Below are positions 1 through 10,212 of a DNA stretch of 64,000 bases, piece after piece (the first letter of the stretch is position 1; each line of letters starts with the position of its first letter). This DNA is from Chlorobiota bacterium (lineage in GTDB: Bacteria; Bacteroidota; Chlorobiia; Chlorobiales; Chlorobiaceae), in NCBI GenBank assembly GCA_016868665.1, contig VGGK01000006.1:1-64000 (forward strand). The letters are read 5' to 3'. Below the pieces are notes generated by a model, which did not search any database, was not told the DNA's origin, and was given only the letters and a program-made list of their open reading frames with translations. A program made the position numbers and the translations under genes.

Positions 1-54
1 CCTTCTCTGCGAAGCCGTCAAGCCGGCGTAAGCTGTAAGACCGCCATCCGGTAA

Positions 55-90
55 AAAAGAGAAGGCTGCCGAGGGCAGCCTTCTCTTTTT
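55..90 (-). terminator. Rho-independent terminator after the dcw/CoA-transferase operon
   Basis: A near-perfect hairpin: arm AAAAGAGAAGGCTGCC at 55-70, a 3-base loop at 71-73, and the complementary arm from 74, with runs of A on the left and T on the right. It lies about 20 bases beyond the stop of the minus-strand CoA-transferase gene, so it most likely ends that transcript. The A/T runs on both sides mean it could also stop transcription arriving from the left. Confidence 0.85.
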
Positions 91-109
91 ATTGTCGAAT
101 CTTCGTTTC

Positions 110-1402
110 TCACACCTCACAGCTGCTTTTCTGTCCATACAAATCTCGGGCGCTGCGGCAGATTTCCTCCCGGAAGTCGGGATGGGCTATGGAGGCCAAC
201 GCTTCGGCTCGCTGGCGCAGGTTCTTGCCATGCAGGTTCACGATGCCGTATTCAGTAACGACATAATGGACATGGGCTCTCGTGGTTACGACCCCTGCTC
301 CGGGCTTGAGATGAGGCACAATCCGGGAAGCCCCTTTTCTTGTGGTGGAGGGCAGAGCTATGATCGGCTTACCGCCTTCTGAAAGCGCTGCGCCCCTGAT
401 GAAATCCATCTGACCGCCTACGCCGGAAAAAAAGCGCTGTCCTATCGAATCCGCGCAGACCTGACCGCTCATATCGATCTCCAGAGCGCTGTTGATCGCT
501 GTGACTTTCGGATTTTTGCGAATCTCCCTCGTGTCGTTGACATAGTCGGAAGGAAGCATTTCGACAAGCGGATTGTCATCGACGAAATCATAGAGCCGCC
601 GGGTACCTACAAGGAAGCTGGCTACCACGATCTCTTTGTGCGTCTTCTTTTTCCTTCCGGTAATAACACCTTTTTCGATGAGTTCGACGACGCCGTCGGA
701 GAACATTTCAGTGTGGATGCCAAGGTCACGATGAGAACCGAGCGCCGCAAGCGTTGCATCGGGAATAGCCCCTATGCCCATCTGCAGCGTGGCTCCGTCC
801 TCTACGATCGAAGCGATATGGCGCCCGATGCTCTGTTCGGCTCCCGTCAGCTCATGTCTCGGAGTCTCGGGAAGAGGATCTTCCACTGCAACCATCGCAT
901 GAATCTTGCTGATATGGAGCAGTCCTTCACCGTGCGTTCTCGGCATGTGCGGATTGACCTGCGCAATAACGTGACGGGCATTGTGAACCGCGGCAAGCGA
1001 AGCATCGACAGATACTCCCAGAGAGCAGTATCCGTGACGGTCGGGAGGCGAGACGTGAACAAGGGCGACGTCAAGAGGAAGAATCCTGTTATGGAACATC
1101 GAGGGAACATCGCTGAGGAATATCGGCATGGCATCGGCATCGCCCTGCTGAACCGCATTCCGGACGTTTTTTCCGACGAAAAAGGCATTAAGCCTGAAAC
1201 TATCCCTGTATTCAGGCCTTACATATGGTGCGTCACCCTCAGTATGCAGGCTCACGATTTCGACGTCCCTCAAATCCCCGGCCCGGCCAACCATGGCTTC
1301 TATCAGGCGCTGCGGCGTCGCCGCCGCAGTATGCAGAAAAACCCTGTCTCCCGAACGAATAATTGAAACCGCTTCTTCAACTGAAAGCATCCGGTTTCCC
1401 AT
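110..1402 (-). CDS. acetyl-CoA hydrolase/transferase family protein (4-hydroxybutyrate or acetate CoA-transferase type)
   Basis: A 430-residue protein of the CoA-transferase family that moves CoA between acyl-CoA and a free carboxylate (4-hydroxybutyrate, acetate, propionate or succinate members are known). Visible landmarks are a GIGAIP glycine loop near residues 209-214 and the HTEMFSDG segment near 230-237, whose glutamate (about residue 232) matches the catalytic Glu that forms the glutamyl-CoA thioester in this family. Length fits the single-chain Cat/4HB type. The ATG at 1402 has AAAGGAG about nine bases upstream. It follows ftsZ on the same strand after about 30 bases and precedes a strong terminator, so it is probably the last gene of the dcw transcript. 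The true acyl substrate cannot be read from sequence; in a reductive-TCA autotroph, acetate or succinate recycling is an inference. Confidence 0.85.
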   Translation of the reverse strand: MGNRMLSVEEAVSIIRSGDRVFLHTAAATPQRLIEAMVGRAGDLRDVEIVSLHTEGDAPYVRPEYRDSFRLNAFFVGKNVRNAVQQGDADAMPIFLSDVPSMFHNRILPLDVALVHVSPPDRHGYCSLGVSVDASLAAVHNARHVIAQVNPHMPRTHGEGLLHISKIHAMVAVEDPLPETPRHELTGAEQSIGRHIASIVEDGATLQMGIGAIPDATLAALGSHRDLGIHTEMFSDGVVELIEKGVITGRKKKTHKEIVVASFLVGTRRLYDFVDDNPLVEMLPSDYVNDTREIRKNPKVTAINSALEIDMSGQVCADSIGQRFFSGVGGQMDFIRGAALSEGGKPIIALPSTTRKGASRIVPHLKPGAGVVTTRAHVHYVVTEYGIVNLHGKNLRQRAEALASIAHPDFREEICRSARDLYGQKSSCEV

Positions 1403-1435
1403 AATGAGTACTCCTTTTACGATGAAGCGCAGCTG

Positions 1436-2731
1436 TCAGCTGCCGTTGTTTTTCCTGCGAAGATAAGCCGGAAGATCCGTCGCCCCTTTCTGTATCTGGT
1501 CTTCCTGCTCTTCGATACTCCGGGAGAAATGGCCTCCGTTTTCCGTATTCTGTTCCGTGCGCTTTTTGTTGCCGACCTCAAGAGGATCGTGAATGGATAT
1601 CTGCCGTCTGACATAGGTCGGAATCCGAAGATCCTCTTCCTGCTTTTCGGGCAGACCGGTCACGACCGACCTTACGGCAGCATGAGGAGAATTCCCATAG
1701 CGATGCGCGGTGTACTTCGGGGCCTGCTGTTCCTTCTCGGATCCGGCAGATTCAGGGGAATCTTTTCTCCTGAATCCGGTAACGATGACCGTAACCCGGA
1801 TTTCTCCGGAAAGCTGCAGCTCATCAACGTAGCCGTTGATGATTTTGGCTTCGCTGCCGACCTGCTCTTCGATGTAGTTCATGGCATCGGTCATATCCCT
1901 CATGGTTACCTCACCGGTGATATTGACCAACACTCCTTTGGCACCCCTGACAGAAACTCCGTCGAGCAACGGGCTGTTGAGCGCATCCGAGGCCGCCTTC
2001 AGCGCCCTCCGCTCTCCCGCTGCGGCTGCAGAACCCATTACGGCGTCACCGGCTCCGGACATGATGCTTTTGACATCGGCAAAATCAACGTTGACATGAC
2101 CGTGTCTTGTAATGATATCGGCGATCCCCTTGGCGGCACGGTACAGCACGTCGTTGGCCATATTGAAAGCTTCGGTTGCACTGATGCCGTCTTCGGCGAT
2201 GCTGAGAATCTTTTCGTTCTCGACGACTATCAGGGTATCTATGAATTTACGAAGTTCGTTGATTCCCCCGTCGGCGATGCGCGCTTTGACCTGGCCTTCG
2301 AAATTGAATGGCCTGGTCACGACCCCTATGGTCAGAATACCCATGTTTCTCGCAATGGAGGCAATAACCGGCGCCGCTCCCGTTCCAGTGCCTTTACCCA
2401 TTCCTGCGGCAATAAACACAAGATCAGCGCCTTTCAACTGCGCAGCTATGATATCCTTGTCGTCCTCTGCAGCCTGCCTGCCTTTGGAAGGATCGGCTCC
2501 TGCGCCAAGTCCACTTGTGGCTTTCTTGCCTATCTGCACCCGTATTGGCGCCTTCGAATTCAGAAGCGCCTGCCGGTCGGTATTGAAAACGATATACTCG
2601 GCCCCGCTGATTTTACGGTCAATCATGTTGTTTACCGCGTTGCCGCCGCAACCGCCGACGCCTACAATCCTGATGGTAACCCCCTTTCCCTGATCGCCCT
2701 CGAACAGTCCCGGGTCCAGTTCAAATGCCAT
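1436..2731 (-). CDS. ftsZ: cell division GTPase FtsZ
   Basis: Tubulin-like GTPase that polymerises into the Z ring on the inner face of the membrane. The nucleotide-binding signature GMGKGTGTG sits near residues 110-118, the N-terminal [11 protein letters not shown] loop near 24-34, and the T7 synergy loop appears as NVDFADVKS around residue 210. After the globular domain (to about residue 320) comes a charged, low-complexity linker of about 90 residues. The conserved C-terminal peptide follows (DLPAYLRRK near 418-426), the part that binds FtsA and other partners. 431 residues is slightly long for the family, because of the linker. It follows ftsA by 45 bases at the distal end of the dcw cluster. 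Confidence 0.98.
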   Translation of the reverse strand: MAFELDPGLFEGDQGKGVTIRIVGVGGCGGNAVNNMIDRKISGAEYIVFNTDRQALLNSKAPIRVQIGKKATSGLGAGADPSKGRQAAEDDKDIIAAQLKGADLVFIAAGMGKGTGTGAAPVIASIARNMGILTIGVVTRPFNFEGQVKARIADGGINELRKFIDTLIVVENEKILSIAEDGISATEAFNMANDVLYRAAKGIADIITRHGHVNVDFADVKSIMSGAGDAVMGSAAAAGERRALKAASDALNSPLLDGVSVRGAKGVLVNITGEVTMRDMTDAMNYIEEQVGSEAKIINGYVDELQLSGEIRVTVIVTGFRRKDSPESAGSEKEQQAPKYTAHRYGNSPHAAVRSVVTGLPEKQEEDLRIPTYVRRQISIHDPLEVGNKKRTEQNTENGGHFSRSIEEQEDQIQKGATDLPAYLRRKNNGS

Positions 2732-2776
2732 GGTTTCGTTCCTGATTATTCATTCATGCGCCTTAAGCGGCGCCGG

Positions 2777-4102
2777 TTATAGTTCGCTCCAGAATTTTTT
2801 CAGCCGGTCGACAATCTTGGTTCCTGAAGAATTGGTCTGCGAAGAATCCTGCGCCGTCCCGGAATCTTGCAGAGGCTCTTCCGCTTCGGTGATTTTTCCT
2901 GCGTCAGGCGTTCCCTGAACGACGTGCACGGCTTCGGACTCCTCGAAAAGCGAGTTCTGGAGCGAGTGCGCGACAAGCCCCATGACCGTTGCGTACATGG
3001 GATTGTTGACCGAACCTTTTATGCCTCCCGATACCCCTTCAGGATACCCGATACGGACATCGAGCCCAAGCACATCCCTCGCAAGCTCCTCCGTACCAGG
3101 CATGAGAGCGCCTCCGCCGGTAATGATCGCTCCTGCGTTGAGAAATTCATAATATCCCGACCGCTTGACGGAATCCCGCACCAGCTCGAAAATCTCGATC
3201 ATCCTGGCTTCGATGATCAAGGTCAGAGAACTTTTCGGAAACGACTTCTGCGGGCGGCCCTCGATACCCGGAATGAGAATGGTTTCATCCTCTCCGACCA
3301 GCTTGCTGTATGCGTTTCCATGCCGGATTTTCAGCTCTTCAGCCACTTCGTGAAGAGCCTTGACCCCATGCGCGACATCGTGCGTAACATCGTTTGCCGC
3401 AACCTTGATAACTTCGGAGTATCTGATCGCGCCATCGATATAGATGGCCACCTCGGTTGTGCCGCCGCCGATATCGACGACGACGACGCCGCTCTTTTTT
3501 TCGCTCTCTTTCATCACGGCGATGCCCGAGGCTACAGGCTCGAAGGTCAGAGCGCCGACTTCAAGGCCGGCTTTTTCAATGCACTGCTTGATATTGCGGA
3601 TCTTCGTGCGAAGCCCCACCACGATATAGGCGCTGCCGCGCATGGTGGTTCCCGCCATGCCTATGGGGTCGAGCACTCCTTCCTGATCATCGACGATGAA
3701 CTCCTGCGGGATCACATGGATGATTTCGTGATCCATATCGAGATACCTGATGTTGGTTTTGGCTTTTTCAAGAAAGCGGCGAACATCCGACTCGTTGACT
3801 ATGCCGGTCTGGTTGACGCTGATTTCGGAATTGCTGTGGATGCAGTTCACATGCGCTCCCGAAATACCGACATTAACCGCTCTTATCCGTATCGAAGACT
3901 CCCGCTCGGCATCAGCTACGGCAGCCCTGATGGCATCGACAGTCTTATTGATATTGACGACCGTCGCCCTCTGCAGACCCTCCGAATTTGAGCGCCCTTT
4001 GCCGAGAACGTTGAGTTTTCCAATCTCGTCCTTTTCAGCAACGACAACGCAAACCTTGGTCGTTCCGATATCAAGTCCCACTGCTATATTGCTTTTCAGC
4101 AT
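2777..4102 (-). CDS. ftsA: cell division protein FtsA (actin-like Z-ring anchor)
   Basis: Actin-fold ATPase that tethers FtsZ to the membrane. The phosphate-1 loop VGLDIGTTKVCVVV is at residues 8-21, a second ATPase motif VVVDIGGGTTEVAIY is near 208, and ITGGGALMPG is near 330 in the adenosine region. The protein ends with a basic/hydrophobic tail, VDRLKKFWSEL, matching the amphipathic membrane-targeting helix of FtsA. A Ser/Thr/Glu-rich linker separates this helix from the core. 441 residues is normal. It lies between ftsQ (23 bases upstream) and ftsZ, the classic order. Confidence 0.97.
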   Translation of the reverse strand: MLKSNIAVGLDIGTTKVCVVVAEKDEIGKLNVLGKGRSNSEGLQRATVVNINKTVDAIRAAVADAERESSIRIRAVNVGISGAHVNCIHSNSEISVNQTGIVNESDVRRFLEKAKTNIRYLDMDHEIIHVIPQEFIVDDQEGVLDPIGMAGTTMRGSAYIVVGLRTKIRNIKQCIEKAGLEVGALTFEPVASGIAVMKESEKKSGVVVVDIGGGTTEVAIYIDGAIRYSEVIKVAANDVTHDVAHGVKALHEVAEELKIRHGNAYSKLVGEDETILIPGIEGRPQKSFPKSSLTLIIEARMIEIFELVRDSVKRSGYYEFLNAGAIITGGGALMPGTEELARDVLGLDVRIGYPEGVSGGIKGSVNNPMYATVMGLVAHSLQNSLFEESEAVHVVQGTPDAGKITEAEEPLQDSGTAQDSSQTNSSGTKIVDRLKKFWSEL

Positions 4103-4125
4103 GATCGTCTATACTTGCATGATTA

Positions 4126-5010
4126 TCACAGCACAACATCCTGCCGCATCTGTCGGGCAAGAGTATCCATCGTAAATATCCTGTCCCTGAATCTCAGATC
4201 GACAGACTCGAAAGCGTCCGGACCTTTCTTCGATACTACCTTTTGCCAGAATATCTCGAATTTTTTCAACTTTTCCTTAAAGTTCCCGTCACTGCCGACA
4301 ACAAACCTGGCGGACGATCCGGCAGCCCGGCAGAACGTCAGACCATCCGGCTGAAGGTGGATTTCACGGATCAGAAGCCTCGCATAGTCAGATTCCCGCA
4401 GGGCTTCGGCAAGACTCATGACCACCGTACTGTCCCTTTCGGCAAGTCGCTCAGGCGCGTTTATGCCCTTCACCGTACGGCCTATACCGAACACGCCGAT
4501 CAGCGTACCGAAACGGGAAGAGACACGGGGAGTTTCCGGCAGGAGAACGCCTTCGGTATCGATAATCATGTTTCTGTTCCGGTAGAAAGTCCTCGCCAGA
4601 GGCTCCCTCTCCGTTACTTTCACCCTGACGATTCCGTTCAATTCGCGGGCAATTGCAACCCTCCTGACATAAGGAATAACGAGAAGTTTCGATTCGATCT
4701 CCCCGGTATCGAGATTCTGCAGATTCTTTCCGAGGTAGCCGTTCAGTACCTCAGAAAGCGCATTTCGAGGAATGATGTCCGCTCCTTCTATGACAATCTC
4801 CCTTACGGCGACCTCCTGCTTCCAGTCAGACGCATAGAAGGCGAGACCGGCAAGAGCGGCAAATACAAGCAGGAGAATAACAAGCACCGCTTTCCAGTTC
4901 CCGCCGCTGTCCTCCGGAAGCCGACCGCCGTTACCTCCGCCTCCGGAAGAAACAGAAGAACTATCCGGCACCTGAGAGTCTTCGTTATGTTCGGAATCAG
5001 AGATCTGCAT
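4126..5010 (-). CDS. ftsQ: cell division protein FtsQ (POTRA domain, bitopic)
   Basis: Bitopic membrane protein of the divisome that links early and late division proteins. The N-terminal ~37 residues are cytoplasmic and Ser/Gly-rich. One transmembrane helix follows (about residues 40-63, AVLVILLLVFAALAGLAFY), then a periplasmic POTRA-like segment beginning at VREIVIEGADIIP. A FtsQ/DivIB beta domain with VKVTEREPLA comes next. Sequence conservation is low for this family, so the call rests on architecture plus position between murC and ftsA. A 105-base gap separates it from murC, the largest gap in the cluster, and could hold a secondary promoter. Confidence 0.9.
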   Translation of the reverse strand: MQISDSEHNEDSQVPDSSSVSSGGGGNGGRLPEDSGGNWKAVLVILLLVFAALAGLAFYASDWKQEVAVREIVIEGADIIPRNALSEVLNGYLGKNLQNLDTGEIESKLLVIPYVRRVAIARELNGIVRVKVTEREPLARTFYRNRNMIIDTEGVLLPETPRVSSRFGTLIGVFGIGRTVKGINAPERLAERDSTVVMSLAEALRESDYARLLIREIHLQPDGLTFCRAAGSSARFVVGSDGNFKEKLKKFEIFWQKVVSKKGPDAFESVDLRFRDRIFTMDTLARQMRQDVVL

Positions 5011-5115
5011 GGCTCAATTCGGTAATCTGATCAGGGCGGGTATACACTACCAACACAACAGCCTGAAAGTGTCTGACGTTTCAGCCGGAATACAAATAAA
5101 AGGAAAATATCCCGT

Positions 5116-6507
5116 TCACCTGCCGTCAAGCTCGCGGGCAAGCCTGGTTGCCATATGGGTTATGTCTCCCGCTCCCATGAAAAGGAGCATTGTGTCCTCA
5201 TTGCAGCACTCCCCGAGCGCGACGTAAAGTTCGTCCTTTCCCCCGATAAACACAGCCTGCCTGCCTCCGGCTTTCCGTACCGCTGCGGCAACCATCTCAC
5301 CGTTCACTCCGGGAAAATCTTCCGCCTTTTCCCGGGAAGGATAGATATCGGCGATATAAATCGCATCCGCATGGGAAAGAGCCCAGCCGTATTCGTCGGC
5401 AAACTCCTGCGTTCTCGAATAGAGATGGGGCTGAAAAACCGCAACGATCCGCGTATCCTTCCATCCGCTGCGAGCGGCTTTAACGGCAGCCTTGACTTCA
5501 GAGGGATGGTGAGCGTAATCGTCGACGATCATGAGTCCTTTGACGTCTTCGTATTTAATCTGGAAACGCCTTCTCATGCCGCTGTACAGTCCAAGACCGG
5601 CAATCAGTTTTTCCGGTGCGATGTCAAGTTCGAGGCCGGTGGAAAACGCTGCAAGCGCATTGAGTACGTTATGCCGACCCGGAACCTGCAGCATCACACG
5701 CTCGTACAGGCTTCCGAAAGCCCTTACGGTAAACGAGGAATGGTTTCTCTCCAGCTGAATATCCGTCGCCATCACATCGGCAGGCTCATCAATTCCGAAC
5801 GTAGTCACTCGTCGGTTGAGCCTCGGAATGATCCGTCTTATTTCAGGCCAGTCTGCACAGCAGATCACCCTGCCGTAAAACGGCACCTTGTCAGCAAAGG
5901 CTACAAAGGCGCTCTTCAGCTCGTCGAGCGAGCCATAGGTATCCATATGCTCCGATTCAAGGCTGTTGATGACGGCAATAGTAGGCGTAAGTTTGAGGAA
6001 TGCCCTGTCGTATTCATCGGCCTCTATGACCATATACTTTCCGTCGCCGACAACCGTACTTCCTTTCAGATAGTCTGAAACTCCGCCGATCATGACGGTA
6101 GGCGACTCGCCCGACTCGATCAGCATGGTGGCGACCATCGCCGTCGTGGTGGTTTTGCCGTGGGTGCCTGCAATGCATATGCCCGACTTGTACCGCATCA
6201 ATTCTCCAAGCATCTCATCCCGCTTGATGACCGGAATGCCTGCTTTTTCCGCTGCGGCTATTTCCGCATTCTCATGTATCCTGACCGCCGAAGAGAAGAC
6301 TACCACATCGGCGTTTTCTATATTCCCGGCGCTGTGCCCGCGATAGACAACCGCGCCGTGCTCTGCAAGCTTGTCGGTTACCTCTCCGGTCTGCAGATCC
6401 GAACCGCTGACGCTGAATCCTGATTTGAGAAGCAGTTCTGCAATCGCGCTCATTCCGGCACCGCCAATTCCAACAATATGCACCTTTCGGGTTTTTCCGA
6501 GTTCCAT
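5116..6507 (-). CDS. murC: UDP-N-acetylmuramate--L-alanine ligase
   Basis: Cytoplasmic Mur ligase that adds L-Ala to UDP-MurNAc, the first amino-acid step of lipid II synthesis. The Rossmann-like N-terminus has [15 protein letters not shown], the ATP-binding loop reads [13 protein letters not shown] near residue 110, and [12 protein letters not shown] (the MurC-type motif) is near 330. 463 residues is the usual length. I start at the ATG at 6507; the frame is open to a TTG at 6513 that would add only two residues. It sits six bases or so after murG, and is followed by ftsQ. No murB or ddl gene separates it from ftsQ, unlike many dcw clusters. Confidence 0.97.
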   Translation of the reverse strand: MELGKTRKVHIVGIGGAGMSAIAELLLKSGFSVSGSDLQTGEVTDKLAEHGAVVYRGHSAGNIENADVVVFSSAVRIHENAEIAAAEKAGIPVIKRDEMLGELMRYKSGICIAGTHGKTTTTAMVATMLIESGESPTVMIGGVSDYLKGSTVVGDGKYMVIEADEYDRAFLKLTPTIAVINSLESEHMDTYGSLDELKSAFVAFADKVPFYGRVICCADWPEIRRIIPRLNRRVTTFGIDEPADVMATDIQLERNHSSFTVRAFGSLYERVMLQVPGRHNVLNALAAFSTGLELDIAPEKLIAGLGLYSGMRRRFQIKYEDVKGLMIVDDYAHHPSEVKAAVKAARSGWKDTRIVAVFQPHLYSRTQEFADEYGWALSHADAIYIADIYPSREKAEDFPGVNGEMVAAAVRKAGGRQAVFIGGKDELYVALGECCNEDTMLLFMGAGDITHMATRLARELDGR

Positions 6508-6518
6508 GTACAATCCGG

Positions 6519-7613
6519 TTACTGTTTTGCAAGTTGAATAATACGTCCTGCAAGCAGCCTTGCCGCATCGGGATGCGCAAGCGCATTACAGGAAGCCGTC
6601 ATAGAGGCGAGCCGCTCCGAATCATGGAGAAGATCCAGGACGATCTGCCTGGCTCCCGGAGTTTCAAGTCGGCTGTCGTCGATAAGCATTGCTGCCCCGG
6701 TACCTACAAGAGCTTTTGCGTTGAATCGCTGATGGTCTCCGGTAGCATGGGGGTAGGGAACAAGCACCGAGGGCTTTCCCATATTGGTCAGCTCGGCGAT
6801 GGTAGATGCACCGGCCCGGCACATGACAAGATCGGAAACCGCATACGCATCGCCCATATGTTCTATATAGGGACCGATCCAGAGTCTCCCGGATGGTTTG
6901 ACCTGTCTACTGATGCGCTCATAGTCCAGAGAGCCGGTCTGCCAGACGAGATTGGCGCCCGAAGTGAACGCCCCGAACCATTGGAGCAAGGCATTATTGA
7001 TGGATCGGGCTCCGCGGCTGCCACCGAAAACGAGAAGGGTCGGCAAAGGCTCCATGAGACCGAAACGCCTGAGGGCATCCTCCCTGCTGACAGGGGGAAA
7101 TGAACGGGCAGGGTTTCCCGTAACGAAAACCCTCTTTTTTCTTCTGATATAACCGCCGGCCTCGGTAAACGAAAGATGCACTTCGCGGGCAAGCAGAGAA
7201 AGCAGTTTCGTGGTCACGCCGGGAAACGCATTCTGCTCCTGTATCAGCGTTCTGCGCCCCAGAAGCTGGGCGGCAAGAAGCACTGGAGCGCTCACAAACC
7301 CCCCGGTACCGATGACAACGTCCGGTTTTTCCCTTGCTATGATCGATGCGGCAGAAAAGAGCGCTGCAGCAAAATCCGCAAGCACCGCGACATTGCTGAA
7401 AAGCGCCTTGAGCGATCCGCCCCGCTTCAGTCCCCTGACCGGAAGCAGGTGCAGCCTGTAACCCAGACGAGGCACCTCTGTCGCCTCGATGCCGGTTTTC
7501 GTCCCCGCAAACGATACCGATGCTTCCGGAACCAGTTTCAGCAACTCGCTTGCCATGGCGACAGCAGGGTAGAGATGGCCACCGGTACCACCGCCTGCGA
7601 AAAGAATATTCAA
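6519..7613 (-). CDS. murG: UDP-GlcNAc:undecaprenyl-PP-MurNAc-pentapeptide GlcNAc transferase (TTG start)
   Basis: Peripheral inner-membrane GT-B glycosyltransferase (GT28) that turns lipid I into lipid II. The donor/acceptor loops [11 protein letters not shown] (residues 6-16) and [11 protein letters not shown] (about 196-206) are intact, as is [11 protein letters not shown] near 260 in the UDP-GlcNAc binding region. The start is a TTG at 7611-7613 that overlaps the ftsW stop as TTGA. A strong GGAGG lies seven bases upstream inside the end of ftsW, which supports this unusual start. 364 residues is typical. Confidence 0.97.
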   Translation of the reverse strand: MNILFAGGGTGGHLYPAVAMASELLKLVPEASVSFAGTKTGIEATEVPRLGYRLHLLPVRGLKRGGSLKALFSNVAVLADFAAALFSAASIIAREKPDVVIGTGGFVSAPVLLAAQLLGRRTLIQEQNAFPGVTTKLLSLLAREVHLSFTEAGGYIRRKKRVFVTGNPARSFPPVSREDALRRFGLMEPLPTLLVFGGSRGARSINNALLQWFGAFTSGANLVWQTGSLDYERISRQVKPSGRLWIGPYIEHMGDAYAVSDLVMCRAGASTIAELTNMGKPSVLVPYPHATGDHQRFNAKALVGTGAAMLIDDSRLETPGARQIVLDLLHDSERLASMTASCNALAHPDAARLLAGRIIQLAKQ

Positions 7614-8809
7614 GAAAGCCCTCCTTCCGGTTTTTCCGTGCCGGATTCAGATTCCCGCCTCTGTTTCCTGGATCTCGATATGCTGATCAGAATGCCGACT
7701 CCAAGCGAATTGAATACCAGCGCCGTCCCGCCGTAACTGATAAACGGCAATGCCACGCCGGTGGTCGGAAGCAGATGCGTTGCAACGGCAATGTTGACGA
7801 AGGCGAAAAGCACGATTGCGATGGTGATGCCTGTTGCGACGTACTTCCCGAAATTATCCGGCGCATGCTTTGCGATAACGAGTCCGCAGCCGAGAAATGC
7901 CGAAAAAAGAAAGAGCACGAACAGTGCGCCTATAAAGCCGTACTCCTCGCCGATAACGACAAAGACAAAATCGTTGTAGGAAAGCGGCAGGTAGAGTTCC
8001 CGCTGTTTGCTGGCTCCGATGCCTAGCCCGAAAAGACCTCCGTTGCCCAGCCCGATTAGCGCCTGGAGCACCTGGTAACTCATCCCTTTCTCGTCCCCGC
8101 TGAAAAACGAAACCAGCCTCGCCATCCGGTAAGGCGCTATCATGGCATAAACCGCTCCGACGGGAATAATCAGACCTGCAGTAGCAAGAAGATAGCGGAT
8201 GTTGACCCCCCCGATGAACATCATGATAAAACCTATCAGGGCGATAAGCGAAGCCGTGCTGAAGTTCGGTTCGAGTGCGACAAGAAAAACAACCGTAATC
8301 AGGATAACGACAAGCGGCAGATAGGTGTTATGCAGATCCTTGATATATGCCTGTTTTTCGCTGATCAGACGGGAGAAATGAAAAATCAGCGCATATTTTG
8401 CAACATCGGACACCTGAAACTTCAGTGGGCCGTATCCGATCCACCGGGCGGCACCGGATATAACGCCGACAACCTTCAATACCAGCAGGAGGGAGAGCAG
8501 AAAAATGCTGACAAAAAGAAAAAGCTTGCTGACTTTATAGAATATATGATAATCGATCCGGGCTAAGAATACGATAGTGAATATCCCGATAACGGAAAAG
8601 AAGAGTTGCCGCCAGAGGAAGTATTCCGAACTGGAGTACTTGTTTTCCGCCCATCCGGCGCCGCTGCTGTATACGATCACAATTCCGATGCAGATAAGCA
8701 GGGAAACGATCAACAGCATCAGCTTCCCGGCTATGACCTCCCCGGAGGTATTACCCCTGTATGGCCGGTCGATAGTTGGGGAACCGGCCGGTCCGACGCC
8801 GACAGTCAT
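7610..8809 (-). CDS. ftsW: SEDS peptidoglycan glycosyltransferase FtsW
   Basis: Polytopic SEDS-family membrane protein that polymerises lipid II at the septum together with FtsI. About ten hydrophobic segments are visible between residues 25 and 375. Family landmarks include GAARWIGYGPLKFQVSD (about 118-134), the ALEPNFSTA loop near 180 (equivalent to the LxxPDfG segment) and TTGVALPFISYGG near 350. The gene overlaps murD by an ATGA junction at its start and murG by a TTGA at its end, so the three are translationally coupled. The genetic context favours FtsW over RodA. Confidence 0.96.
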   Translation of the reverse strand: MTVGVGPAGSPTIDRPYRGNTSGEVIAGKLMLLIVSLLICIGIVIVYSSGAGWAENKYSSSEYFLWRQLFFSVIGIFTIVFLARIDYHIFYKVSKLFLFVSIFLLSLLLVLKVVGVISGAARWIGYGPLKFQVSDVAKYALIFHFSRLISEKQAYIKDLHNTYLPLVVILITVVFLVALEPNFSTASLIALIGFIMMFIGGVNIRYLLATAGLIIPVGAVYAMIAPYRMARLVSFFSGDEKGMSYQVLQALIGLGNGGLFGLGIGASKQRELYLPLSYNDFVFVVIGEEYGFIGALFVLFLFSAFLGCGLVIAKHAPDNFGKYVATGITIAIVLFAFVNIAVATHLLPTTGVALPFISYGGTALVFNSLGVGILISISRSRKQRRESESGTEKPEGGLS

Positions 8810-10200
8810 GATGTAAGACCTTGTATAAGATGCTTGAAAAGCATTCCGCGCTCCTCGAAGTTCGCAAACATGTCAAAGCTTGCGCATCCGGGAGAGAAGA
8901 GTACCGTATCGCCTCTGCCTGCGGCATTGCCTGCCAGTTCGACCGCCTCTTCAAGAGTTTCGGCCGAAAGCGTCTGCGTGACGCCTTCAAATGCCCGGCA
9001 TAGTTTCTCTTTCGACTCGCCGATGGCAATTATTGCCGCAACCTTGCTGCGTACGACATCGGCAAGCAGGGAATAGTCGTTGCCCTTGTCCCTTCCTCCC
9101 GCTATCAGCACAAGCCTGCCTGGCACCGCATTGAGCGCCTGAAGCAGCGCGTTGACATTGGTTGCTTTCGAATCGTTGATCCAGTCGATCCCGTTGAAAG
9201 AACGTACGAATTCCTGCCTGTGCTCGACCCCCGCAAATCCGGATAACGCCGTCCGGACAGCATCCCTGTCTATACCAAGGGAAAAAGCTGCTGCGGCTGC
9301 CGCAAGCGCGTTGTATATATTGTGTCTGCCCCGAAAACTGTTTTTAAGAAATTCGTCGCCGGCGATGACCGGATATGATGCACCACCCTGCCAGTGCAGG
9401 ATCATGCCTTCTTCGAAAGAAAAGCCTTCTTCCGAAGCGTACCGGACGGCATCCGCGCCGATACCGAAGGGTATGAGCCGGAAGGGATATGCTCCGGCTC
9501 CATCGCCGAAATGATCCCTGAGCAGCGGGTCGTCGATATTGTAGCACAGGGCATCCGGCGCCTTCTGCTGACGGCAGATTCTGTATTTCGCCTCGGCATA
9601 CTCCCGTATGTCGCCATGATACCTGTCAAGATGGTCGGGAGTTATATTGGTGATGACCGATACGGCTGGATGGAAACTTGTGCACCCTTCAAGCTGGTAA
9701 CTGCTCAGCTCGATGACTGCAAGATCATCCGGTGCGAGCGAAGCGACAACAGAGGAGAATGGCACTCCGATATTTCCGGCGCTGACGGCCCTGTATCCCC
9801 GCGCATTTCCCTCAGCTTCGGCGATTCGGTGCAGGAGCGTCGCCGTAGTGGTTTTTCCGTCGGTACCGGTAATGCCGGCCATTCTCGCCCTGCAGAACCA
9901 TGAGGCCGCTTCGATCTCGCTGAAAAGAGGAATTCGTTTCTCGAGCACCATGCGAACCACGTCCGACTCGCGCGGGATTCCCGGACTTACGACTGCCAGA
10001 TCGGCATCGCAGAGACGCCCGGTATGTCCTCCGTCTTCATACTCAATTCCGAGCCCCGACAAAAGCGATTTTTCATCGTCGGACAACTGCCCGATCTCGC
10101 TCACGTAAACGCGGGCTCCTTTTGCAGCAAGCAGCCCGGCCACAGCCATGCCGCTCCTTTTTGCGCCGATAACCGATATTTTTTTCCCGTTAACCTCCAT
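8806..10200 (-). CDS. murD: UDP-N-acetylmuramoyl-L-alanine--D-glutamate ligase
   Basis: Cytoplasmic Mur ligase adding D-Glu to UDP-MurNAc-L-Ala. The N-terminal domain carries VIGAKRSGMAVAGLL, the ATP loop reads GITGTDGKTTTATLL near residue 113, and NDSKATNVNA (about residue 318) matches the MurD motif. VLIAGGRDKGNDY near 345 and VLFSPGCASFDMF near 430 are typical C-terminal features. 464 residues is the normal size. It starts 12 bases after mraY and ends in an ATGA overlap with ftsW. Confidence 0.97.
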   Translation of the reverse strand: MEVNGKKISVIGAKRSGMAVAGLLAAKGARVYVSEIGQLSDDEKSLLSGLGIEYEDGGHTGRLCDADLAVVSPGIPRESDVVRMVLEKRIPLFSEIEAASWFCRARMAGITGTDGKTTTATLLHRIAEAEGNARGYRAVSAGNIGVPFSSVVASLAPDDLAVIELSSYQLEGCTSFHPAVSVITNITPDHLDRYHGDIREYAEAKYRICRQQKAPDALCYNIDDPLLRDHFGDGAGAYPFRLIPFGIGADAVRYASEEGFSFEEGMILHWQGGASYPVIAGDEFLKNSFRGRHNIYNALAAAAAAFSLGIDRDAVRTALSGFAGVEHRQEFVRSFNGIDWINDSKATNVNALLQALNAVPGRLVLIAGGRDKGNDYSLLADVVRSKVAAIIAIGESKEKLCRAFEGVTQTLSAETLEEAVELAGNAAGRGDTVLFSPGCASFDMFANFEERGMLFKHLIQGLTS

Positions 10201-10212
10201 AGTACGTCGTTG

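Noticed and set aside
1529-2782. A 417-codon plus-strand open frame opposite ftsZ (and similar long frames opposite ftsA, ftsQ, murC and ftsI)
   Set aside because: Composition is a mirror of the strongly conserved minus-strand gene, no family resemblance, no ribosome-binding site; these are antisense shadows of real genes.
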